A DNA stretch of 64,000 nucleotides from Pseudogymnoascus destructans (lineage: Eukaryota > Ascomycota > Leotiomycetes > Thelebolales > Thelebolaceae). Position numbers and translations under genes: made by a program. Below the pieces are notes generated by a model that ran no database searches, was not told the origin of the DNA, and worked only from the letters and a program-made list of their open reading frames with translations. Numbering within the stretch: the stretch's first letter is position 1; every line of letters begins with the position of its first letter. The stretch lies in contig NW_020167521.1 of NCBI RefSeq assembly GCF_001641265.1, positions 558,001 to 622,000 on the forward strand, in the 5' to 3' direction. This document shows, piece by piece, positions 21,100 through 30,132 of the stretch.

Positions 21100-21300
21100 C
21101 ATCTTATCGCCTTGCTGTGCGGAGTTTGACGATTTAGATGCTCTCGTCCGGGCCCTTGATGACTGGGCTGTCAAAACGAAGTTCTCTTTTCGGACGGCTG
21201 AAAGGGACTCGACAAGAGGGCACTGTATATGTGCCGAGTTACATATGGACAGGCAGAGTTTCAACGATTCTATTTCCCAGCAAACCAGAATTATCTAGAG
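21100..21300 (+). pseudogene. Possible MULE/FAR1-like transposase N-terminal fragment
   Basis: One frame reads 'EFDDLDALVRALDDWAVKTK' followed by 'FSFRTAERDSTR', resembling the start of FAR1/MULE-type fungal transposases. No other transposase domain lies nearby, so this is an isolated remnant or a chance match. Confidence 0.3.
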
Positions 21301-21326
21301 TTGCACCATCCATCCATCCTCCCCAC

Positions 21327-22087
21327 CTACTCCGCCTTCCCCTCCTCCGGCCATGTCAACACATACCCAAAAACCGTCTTCCTAACATCCTCATCCCCCC
21401 TATCCTCCTCAAACATCACCCTCTCCATCTTCTCCTCCGACACCTTCTCCACCCTCAGCCCCGCCCCCCTCGCCCCCTCAAAAAACGCCATATCCGCCTC
21501 AAACAACCACGGTCTATACGGTGTAAAAAACACCAGCGCCTTCCCGTCTCGCTTCAACATCTCCACAACGCTCGCTATCAACTTAGCGTGCTCGCTGTGG
21601 TTGAACAGTAAATCCGCTAGGATCAAGATATCGAACTTCTCCCCTTCCTCCACCGGTAGATGCGCGACTAACGGGCTAGAATCAGCACCCCAAAGGTACC
21701 CCTCTGCCACAACCTCCCCCGCGCCATCGCAATGCTCGATATTCCACCGTAAATTCTCAATAAGGCTATTATCAGGATAATCCGTCACCACCACCCTTTT
21801 CGCCCCAAGCCGCCCGGCAACAAGACTAGGCAACCCCGCCCCGGCACCGAGCTCGAGAACAGTTTTCCCTGCTACGAGAGAGGGTGTGGTTTCGAGGTAG
21901 GTGGACACTACGCGCGCGCCGTTCCAGAGGTGGTGGCCCCAGAGTGGGTTGTGACCGACGAGGCGGAGGGTGAGGTCACCGGCGGGGGTAGGGTAGCTGA
22001 GGGTGGTGGGAGGGGGAGAGGGGGGTAGAAGTCGGGGGGGTCGGCGAAGAGATCGTGGGTGTCGTCGCCTGAGTCGGAGGAGGGCAT
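21327..22087 (-). CDS. EFM7: EFM7-like protein methyltransferase (apparent frameshift near N-terminus)
   Basis: S-adenosylmethionine-dependent methyltransferase of the nicotinamide-N-methyltransferase-like group. In yeast, EFM7 (formerly NNT1) trimethylates the N-terminus and adjacent lysine of elongation factor eEF1A. Motifs: 'LVGHNPLWGHHLWNGARV', SAM-binding motif I 'VLELGAGAGLPSLVAGRL', motif II 'VVVTDYPD', and 'LADLLFNHSEH'. The family N-terminus 'DLFADPPDFYPP' is present from ATG 22085-22087 but lies one frame away from the rest; the switch falls in a six-C run (plus 22020-22025). One more C would give a 253-residue protein of normal length. This is either a sequence error or a real disabling indel. 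No intron is seen. Confidence 0.82.
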
Positions 22088-23944
22088 GATGGTGGCGGAG
22101 GGGGGGTCTCGGAGGTGTTAGATGGGTATCTTTGGGGGAGATAGGAGATGCGGGTGCTGTCTGGGGGAAGGTTTGCAGCCTGCTATGTCTGCGCAGGACT
22201 GTAATATGCCACTGATCTCTCATGGCGGGGTATGCCCCTGGCGAGGAGGGGGAAACACGTGACTTTGGAGGGGTAGAAAATATTTTGCACGTACGTCGGC
22301 GGGACGGGTTTGCGGTATACTCGTGTCAGTTCTGAGGGGGAATATGAGCCCCTCCTTCTCGAATTCGATATTTGCCTGTATATATTCCGTATAGGCGTAT
22401 ATATGGCAGTCCTTTTTCCGATCCTGGCACTGTTTTTTTGCAAGAGGTAAGCAAGAATCTGTCGATGTGATGTGATGTCACGTGCAGCTTCGGTAATTGA
22501 CAAGGCCAAAGGTTGTTTGTTGGAAGGAGGGGTATCGGTCCCTTGTACCTGTACATACATAACTGTACGTATAGGTACTTCCGACCACCACCCACAGCCA
22601 CTGGAGTATTGGACCATCTACACAGCTGCACCTCGGGCACTGTGCGATCCTTCCTCAAACTCGGCTTTCTCTCTCCTCCTTGCATTTTATCCATATTAAC
22701 AGGCTCCTCCCCCTATAGTATCCAGCTTTCGTTGGTAAATACTGCGATTTTATATCTTCATATTCCAATCAACGTACCCACCAGCTCGGTTATATCTACG
22801 AGGTACATCCAGTCTCCCTCCTCGTCCCTTCTTGCCACCCACTCGGCCCTTGTTCCTTAACCTAAATTCCTCCACCCAACCAATCAAAAAAAACCTGCTC
22901 AAAGTTTCAAAGCCTAAACGTCACGGCTGCGCTATCAAAGGGAGTGACGACTAAGTTACTGAACGCCATGAGAGACCGGGAGGAACAGAAGGAGGAAGAG
23001 CGGAGTCAGACAGACCTGAAGACCTGACGACTATACGACCACAAGAGAGACAGACAGAGGCGCTGACGACCGTCGATTATCCCACGTTATTGACAGCGCG
23101 CAATTGGAAGACGACGAGAGAGGAATCCCATACGCCGGCCAGGCGCAGACATCCCTACGTTCGGCGGGGAATACAAACAAGGGCTAGCCACAGGAAGGCC
23201 CTCAAGGTTACATACCTTCGCATACTCGGGAAAGGAGCTGCATTCACCTGAAATCTTTGTCACCGCATGAAACCGGGGGCTGCGAATCTGATATAGCTCC
23301 TCTGACTTTGAATATACGCCCTAGGGATCCCGCGGGAGTCTACTACGATATTCATCTTCCCCACCACCCCACTCACTAAGTATCACGACACCTTCTCCAA
23401 ACCCGGGTGCAGACGCCTCTTTGACGTCTCCTTTCCTTTGCAACCTCGAACCCCCACCTACCCACGTCCTCGGCGAGGGTTCTCAAACACCACAAGCCTT
23501 GGTGCCTGGAACGTATGGCAGCTCAGGTAGGTCAGCATTCTTCAGGCCGACCCTGCCGCTTACCCCATCCCTTCACTCATAACTAATTGGTGAAAAAGAC
23601 ATAATCCGCTCAATCTCCCGCACGCTCGTTACTTGACCCTAACGATAGCGACTCTAGCAACGGACCTCCAATCAAGCGCGATCAATAGGCCTCAATCCTC
23701 ACCGATAGCTACTTCCGAAGAACGATCAGACTACTACATCTAAATCCCTGGCACTGAAAAGCTAAACCTAAGTCGCAATCAACCCTCAACGAAAGGCGGT
23801 GCGGCTGCCGCCGCGCTGTTCCGCAACAGGCCTGGAGACGAGAGATAGACGCTGCTCCGCAGAGTGGTACCGCGCATACGAAGCGCCAACACCTGACGGG
23901 TTTTCGCGGCCGCATAGGGCCATTTTGCATATAATACCCTCAAA
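22088..23944. other. Intergenic between EFM7-like gene and copper-fist gene
   Basis: Divergent promoter region of about 1.86 kb, no gene recognised. The stretch 22860-23900 is purine/AC-rich and probably includes the 5' leader of the copper-fist gene. No transposon sequence was recognised. Confidence 0.5.
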
Positions 23945-25515
23945 ATGCCGATCATAAACGGCATGAAGATGGCCTGGTATGATATATACCTGATCCCCGG
24001 CGCACACGGAAGCTGACGTCCATTTAGTGAGCCATGCATTCGAGGCCATCGCTCTACGAAATGTGCGCACGCGAGCGAACGCCTGATGGTGCCGGTCAAG
24101 AAGCCTGGCCGACCACTGACAGCATGTCCGCATTTACAACCATCGAGCTGCGGATGCTCGAGCGTCACCGCCGCCATTCCTCGGAAATCGCAGTGCGGAT
24201 GTGGACCGGCGAGCAAGACGGCCAACACGGTCAAGACGGAACCGCAACCTGTCGATTCGCCGATAACTGAATCGCCATCACCGGTTGCGCGCGACTTCAA
24301 GATCAAGAAGACGTCGAAAACGAAGAATCGGAAACAGTCCTATGATGCCGCCGTGCTCAACAGGGTGGAGCCGAACAGTGTCAATGTCGTCCCGTTCACA
24401 CCGAGACCTCAACAACTTATTGCACCGGCACTTCCAAACGAAGCGAAACCAGCGGTGTCGCTCGCGCCTTACACCAACGTAAACCAGAACCATACATACC
24501 AACAGACGCAACCTCCTCTACCTTACAGCACAGACTCGCCATATGTACCAGTTAACGGGAACGGAGTCTACCCAGGTTCGAACGGCAACGGCGTGAACCA
24601 CCCATTCGTACCCCTCGACCAACTGCCAGGCACTATTCTCAGCTCCCGTTCAAATTCGACCGGCTCGTCCTACGGCACCCCAGCAAACGGCGTCAAACTC
24701 GACTACGACACGCACGAATCCGAAATACCCCAGAGCAGCTGTTGCTTGAAACCCGCCACCTCCGCCCCCCTCGACGGCATGATCTTCGCCAACGGCAACC
24801 CCCTCCCCACAATGCCAAACTACACCTGCGTCCCCACCTACCCCCTCTCCTCCCCTCTCTACCCCTACCCCCAACCAACCCTCTTCGCCTACCCCCCCTC
24901 CTACGGCTCGCACAACAACCCCCTCCAACCCGCCTCCTGGCGCCAAAACATCTACGCCGCGGACCCCGACATCCCGTTATACCCCCTCCAGCCCGACCTC
25001 AACATGGCCTTCCACAGCTGCGGCTGCGGCCCAACATGCCAATGCGTCGGATGCGCTGCACACCCTTACAACGATGCGACGCAGGAGTACGTGCGCTCCG
25101 CCTACGCCGAGCCTGTTTCCCCCGACGCATACGGCGTCGTCTACCCGCTAGTCTTCCCCGCTGGTGATAGCGCGGCGGTGCTGGAGCACGGCGTGGGCGC
25201 GAAGGAGAGCCCGAGTGAGGGCGGCTCGATGGCGGAGGAGCAGGCGCTGTCGCCGAGTGATTTCTTCTTTGTGAGTTATCCTCTTAGTGGGGAGGGGTGT
25301 GGGGGGGACACGACGAGTTGTCCGTGTGGAGATGGGTGTCAGTGTCTCGGTTGTACGATTCATGGGTTTGATGAGGTTGGGGGGGGGTGGGGATGCTGCA
25401 GGGGGGAGAGGTGGTACCTGTACCTGTACCTGTGCCGGTGGTGGAGAAGGAGACGCTAGAGGTGCCTGCTGCGCAGGCTAGCAAGGGGGAGAAGAAGAGT
25501 TGTTGTTGTGGGTAA
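23945..25515 (+). CDS. Copper-fist transcription factor (Cuf1/GRISEA/Mac1 type; apparent C-terminal frameshift)
   Basis: Nuclear copper-sensing activator. Exon 1 is 23945-23976; a 51-nt intron (GTATGA...TTTAG, 23977-24027) interrupts the DNA-binding domain; exon 2 starts at 24028. The spliced N-terminus is a complete copper fist: 'MPIINGMKMACEPCIRGHR', 'STKCAHASERL', the 'KKPGRP' minor-groove motif, 'ACPHL' and 'CGC...CGCG'. A long Pro/Ser/Asn-rich middle follows. Two regulatory Cys motifs are near the C-terminus: 'CGCGPTCQCVGCAAHPYN' (about 25018-25071) and 'CPCGDGCQCLGCTIHG' (about 25321-25368). After a G9 run (25379-25387) this frame ends at 25459, but another frame continues 'MLQGGEVVPVPV' to a terminal 'KKSCCCG' and stop at 25515, which fits the family better. 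So a one-base homopolymer error or mutation is likely. Targets are presumably copper uptake genes. Confidence 0.85.
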
Positions 25516-26492
25516 ATTGTCCAAGATGGGATACGACTACGAGAAAGAGAGGAGAAGGAATATACCCTCTATATGAGTAAAACGGCGAATTTGCCAAGGC
25601 ACGCACGCGCAAGGGGTTGGGGAGCACATTGTACATAGACATACTATCTCTGGCACGGCTCAGTGTCTTGGCCCGTTCTCGCGGCTTGTTTTTTTGGGGG
25701 GAGGGGAAGGGTGTCTTGATAGAAGATACCGCCGAGGGGGGAAATTCAAAAAGAATCTTCACTTTTGAGTTACTACTTCCCTACTACTGATTTTATCAAA
25801 ATGAAGGCGCGGATGTGATACAATGTGATACTCGTACTGTGCTCCTATCGAATCCTAGTTATCTGCTACCAGTGCCCCACCATTTGCGAACTGTACAGCA
25901 GGGTAACACGACATCTAAGCTTACCGTTTCGTAGATGTCGTGTTACCCTTCTATAAACCCCCCCCCCCCAAAAAAAAAAGACACGCATATTCATACTGGG
26001 AGCGTTCGCAGTTCTGGTGCGCGTGGGGAGGGAGGCGAACTCGACCTGGCGCTGTGAGATGCGGTGGGATTAGAGTGGCTGTGCGCACGCGCGCTATTCA
26101 CTTCTGGACTCCTTGGCGTGAGATGAGAATTGTCGTGAATTGGCGGAGGATAAAGGGTTTATAGGTGCATAACTTGGCAATTCTTGATGACACCGCGCTT
26201 GCGCCCTGATGCGCGGTGGGTGGTGGTGGTGTTTTTCTCCGTACTTGGTGAGGTCGGTGTGTCTCTCTCCCGCTGTCTTATGCACCCTTCACATTTATCG
26301 GATTCTTTGTAGGCAGCGAGAATATGAGTGAGCTGGGGGGGGGTTAATAGCTGCCTCTCTCTCTTCCTCTGATTTTTTTGAAGTTATCATGTCAATCACC
26401 TACTCGGGGTTTAATTTCTTTGATTTAAACTGTATTTTAAATCGATTCAGCCATCCATTTGACCATTTAGGTTGTTCGATATCAGCGTATTA
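25516..26492. other. Intergenic with hairpin and homopolymer tracts
   Basis: No gene. Contains a strong hairpin (25901-25948), then a run of about 12 C followed by about 10 A (25957-25979), and a GT-rich tract near 26214-26232. Confidence 0.5.
25901..25948. repeat. Perfect 17-bp inverted repeat (hairpin)
   Basis: Arms gggtaacacgacatcta (25901-25917) and tagatgtcgtgttaccc (25932-25948) are exactly complementary around a 14-nt loop. It lies about 390 bp beyond the copper-fist gene. Confidence 0.85.
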
Positions 26493-27037
26493 CAGTAGAT
26501 TCTCCTAGAGTTTTGCTGCGCCTTGAGAATATCTCTAGTAATAATAGCTGCTGTATTTTCCATTCGTTTTTGCCATTTGAACAATGCTGCCTCGAGGTCT
26601 AGCCATTCTCCAACACAAGATCTCTTCGAACCTAGTTGCTTTTTGTCTTTCTTTATATCTAAGTGGTCAAGATGATTGTACTTCGAGGAAAGTACTTTTG
26701 ATACCATCGACTGATTGATACGGTGGCTGGTTTCTTCATAAAACCATACGACAAGTTCATTTTGTTGCGCTGATGGATACTCTCGATTACGCTTTCGTAT
26801 CATTAGACGGTCAGCATCACTCAAAGCTTTTCGCTTCTTTGAGCTCGAGGCTTCCATGTTGTAAGAATTTGGCAGGGTGAAATTACGTGAGAATCAGAAA
26901 TCCGGACCGTGATATATAAGAATATTCTTGTAGCGAGAATATTCCTACGCGCCTACCAAAATACTTTGGGGATCACGGTATATTCTTACACGGTGGGGTA
27001 TTCTTCTATCGGGGATTCTTATATCTGGGTTCTACTG
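26493..27037 (-). mobile_element. Tigger/pogo deletion derivative (MITE-like)
   Basis: Bounded by cagtag at the left and ctactg at the right, each flanked by the dinucleotide TA (26491-26492 and 27038-27039), as expected for pogo/Tigger target duplication. The 545-bp element keeps the right terminal region and the N-terminal transposase coding part, then jumps directly to the left end, so it cannot move on its own. Confidence 0.6.
26495..26857 (-). pseudogene. Tigger-type transposase N-terminal DNA-binding region
   Basis: Starts 'MEASSSKKRKALSDADRLMI' and contains the CENP-B-like helix-turn-helix ('SHRINQSMVSKVL', 'SKYNHLD') followed by the start of the second DNA-binding domain ('EWLDLEAALFKWQKRMENTA', 'ITRDILKAQQ'). 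The reading continues into terminal-repeat sequence, so the DDE nuclease is entirely absent. The frame is otherwise clean. Confidence 0.75.
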
Positions 27038-27184
27038 TATTGGTCTGAGCGATTGGAGAGGGAGTCGGAGGTGTGTTTTTCGGTCACGAGGGGGGAGGCA
27101 AGGGAGAGAGGGTGGGGAGGAGGAGGATCATGAGTGTTGCGTATGAGAACTTCATTTTAGTAAATACGTCCTGGAGGTATCAAA

Positions 27185-27345
27185 TAAATTTGTACGTCAC
27201 GGTGAAGGAGGATCCGTAGCAATCAACAATTTAGATAATATCAAACAGATGGACGAGCTTTGTATTCTTGCTTTGACATACAACCCTTCTGATATTCTAA
27301 ACATGGACAAAACAGGCTTATATTAGAAGCTATCTCCAAAATATA
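27185..27345 (+). pseudogene. Tigger-type DDE nuclease fragment
   Basis: The short frame 'DILNMDKTGLY' then a stop and 'KLSPKYN' matches the first catalytic-Asp region of pogo/Tigger transposases ('DxxNMDETG'), preceded by 'LDNIKQMDELCILALTYNP'. Opposite strand to the element at 26493-27037, so a separate remnant. Confidence 0.6.
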
Positions 27346-27532
27346 ACAGACATAGCGCTCTTTGGGACCCGAGATCGATTCCCATTACTCGGGTATTCTA
27401 ACATCAAAAGTTCTCATATAGTGATTCTACCATAACGCCCCCACTCCCATGCTCTAAACCATATCTCAAGCCGCAAAGTCTCCCAAACCCAGACCTATCC
27501 CAGCAAATTACCCACAGCAGCTACCGAAAACC

Positions 27533-29369
27533 TCAGAACCCAAACCCAAACTCAACAATCTTATCCCCCCTACTAACCCACAACCCCACTCCCCTCTCCC
27601 TCTCCACAAACCTAACCTGCCTCATATACTCCCCCTCCGGCTGCCCATCCGCCACATACCCAACCTCAGTCCCACTCTGCACATCAAAGACCCTCACCCC
27701 CCCTCCCCCCTCCACCTGCGCCGCAGCAACCAGCCCCGTACAGCGATCAACCGCCAGATCAACATCATGTCTCGTCTCATTCCTATGTCCCCACATCCTC
27801 ACTACCGGCCGCGTCGCCTCATTCTTCCATTTCTCCTTCAAGAAACGAAGGTCATACACGCACATCTTATCCTGCAGCCCCCCCACAACCAGCGAATTCT
27901 CCCCCACCTGCGCCACCCTCGCAACACTCGAGGCATGTCTGATCCCCCCCCTGCCACCGCCCTCCACACGCAGATCGACGAGAGGGACCTTCCCAGACCG
28001 CTTTCCAGCGAGGAGAACATGCGGTGATTCCGCGAGGAATGTGAGCGCGAGGGTGGAGGATTCGCCGCTGCTGGGGGGTGAAGGCGCCTCGTCCAGCGAC
28101 GCGTCGAGCAGGAAGATGGGGCGATCGTCGCAGGCCACGGCGAACATGTATGGTGATCCGAGAGGAGCGGCGCATGCGCAGCGGACCGTTGTGTCCTCAC
28201 CTGCTTTGCTGGATGTTAAGTGGTGGGTGCTGATGACTAAGAAGGGGTTAGCAGGGATTTTGACCATCAAGCAGCTGCGGTGGTCGAGGTTGGGAGGAGG
28301 ATACTCGTGCGGCCCAAGAGTCTGGAGGAGGATCGAGCGCTTATGTTTTGATCATAGTTGCTGTAACAGTAGCTGTTGTGCATAGTCTTCATCCTGACTT
28401 TTGGGCCCCGCGAATAGGGGAAGGGGTTGTACGCACTTCTGGTGACTGGGGAGACACGGTTCAGGGACATATTATGACCGCGCGGTGGATCCACCCACGT
28501 TGCGAGGACAATTTCCTTACAAGCCGAGAAGGTAATTGAGTTGACGGCCGCATCGCTGCCGTAACTTAGATTATTTAAGCTAGGGGATATATGCTCTCCC
28601 GGCCTGGGCAAACGGTCAAACTCCACCTCGACATCATGCGCTGCCTAGCAATCAGGGAACTTCTTCACGGAAAGTGGCAGGGGAAACTCACAGTAAGCCA
28701 AGTGTCCGGATCGTACATCAACGTCGAACACCCTCCATCTCGGCGTCCCACTCAACCTTCCTACAGGAATACTCTTGGTCCAGCCCCCTATAAACTCTTT
28801 CAGCGCGTTCAGCCTCCCATCCCCCCTCCCAATCTCCCTGTCCAACTTCCCCATAGCCGCAGGCCGCGTCACGCGCTCTCTGTTAGCCTTCTCAACTCTC
28901 GCAGCTTCTGTGGCGATAGCTTCATCGGCCTTGCGCTTCCGCACCGCGGTCTTGGAGTACAGTGCCGATGGGTCGGCGACGACCTTGAAGTACTTATTCT
29001 TCTCGGCATCTAGGTAAGTTAGCAGGAGTAAATTTGAGGTTTGTAGAACTCGTGCTGCCTTAAAGTCGGGAGAGGGACTGTCCGCAGCAGCTGGTGTTTA
29101 CAGCAACTATGATTAAAATATCGACGCCCAATCACTCGTCCATAATCGACAAGCCTGATACTCAAACATGGAACCAAGGAAATTAATTCTTGGGGCCTAT
29201 ATTTCAACCATAGTCGCTGTAAACACTGCTGTAATCCATAGTCCCTCTTCACAACTTTGGCAGGCAGAAGCGCCCCATCGACCGATCTCCTTGAACGATG
29301 TCTTGCGCTTGTCAGGGCTTGAGATGCAGACTCACCAAAATAATACCCTGGAATATCCCTCCCCGCCAT
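27533..29369 (-). CDS. DCAF4-like WD40 protein
   Basis: WD40-repeat protein resembling DCAF4, a substrate receptor of CUL4-DDB1 ubiquitin ligases. Exon 1 29336-29369 ('MAGRDIPGYYF'), exon 2 28692-29009 (begins 'DAEKNKYFKV'), exon 3 starts at 28640, and exon 4 ends at the stop at 27533. The joined 'PGYYFDAEKNKYFKV' is the conserved DCAF4 N-terminal signature. Exon 2 holds a basic coiled-coil-like stretch; exons 3-4 hold the beta-propeller ('VNSITFSAC', 'LGPHEYPPPNLDHRS', 'VPLVDLRVEGG', 'VRVFDVQSG'). Introns: 326 nt (29010-29335) and 51 nt (28641-28691). The third intron ends at a ccag about 28332, but its donor is unclear (a weak GTCAGG near 28400 fits the phase). Introns 1 and 3 contain related repeats. 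Confidence 0.72.
28340..28398 (+). repeat. Third copy of intronic repeat family
   Basis: Lies in or at the third intron of the DCAF4-like gene. It shares 'catagttgctgtaa' and the spaced 'catagtc' with the two inverted arms at 29065-29122 and 29196-29252, over about 55 bp. Confidence 0.6.
29065..29252. repeat. Inverted-repeat element inside intron 1 of DCAF4-like gene
   Basis: Two arms of about 57 bp, 29065-29122 and 29196-29252, are imperfect inverted copies: the reverse complement of the first contains 'catagttgctgtaaacac' and the second 'catagtcgctgtaaacac'. They are separated by about 73 bp. This MITE-like structure accounts for the unusual intron length (326 nt against about 50-80 elsewhere). 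Confidence 0.65.
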
Positions 29370-30132
29370 CTTCGCTACATATTCGTCGTCCTTCCAAGCA
29401 CTGCGTCCAGTTCCTGTGCCGTCCTGACGGGTGAATGATATGTGGTAGTGGTATGGTGAGTGAAAATGTGACGTTTGTACATGGACCCAGCGAACAACTA
29501 ACTTAAGTTATTTTAACATTATTCATTTGATCCTTATCGTTATCGGCCCTCAAGGTGTCCAAACCCTCAACCCATCCATCACAACCAAGCTAATCATTCA
29601 CAGCAACCACTGACACTTTGGCTCTTGTTAGTATTTATGTAGAGAGGGGTTAGTGTATTAAATGTTTATTATTGTTGAAGTTTATCATCCAGGATAGTGG
29701 CATGATTATTTCAGGAGAGTCTGACTACGGCGCGCTTGTGGAGAATACAAGAATACAACATTTCACGTGGTAAAGATACGTCTGGCACAAGTTTCTGCGA
29801 AAATGATACTTATTACTACACTTCTGATTCTGAATGAATCTTCCCCTCTAACTAGCCATCGAATCCCTGGCAGTTGACTTGATGCTATTAAGCCTCTCAT
29901 TGGCCCTGTAGTTCGCTTCCATAGTATAAAAATCGACGAAAGGCCGAAGCGAACCAAAGCAAAAACGCTGTAAATAGTACATTTCACATGCGCAGCACTT
30001 CCGCAACCTCCTCCCCTATAAACACGCCATAAAACGCCGAGCCGTGCAGTCAATATACGAGCCATGTTCTCTCCGATGATATACCCTGCGCCGTGCACCT
30101 ATGATGAATACCCAGTCGACCTAACTAACCGC
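29370..30132. other. Intergenic, no gene recognised
   Basis: Between the start of the DCAF4-like gene and the 3' end of the Seb1-like gene. No convincing ORF, RNA gene or transposon. Confidence 0.5.

Noticed and set aside
24036..24310. Possible separate small ORF upstream of the copper-fist frame
   Set aside because: Splicing 23977-24027 gives a complete copper fist in another frame, which explains this region fully.
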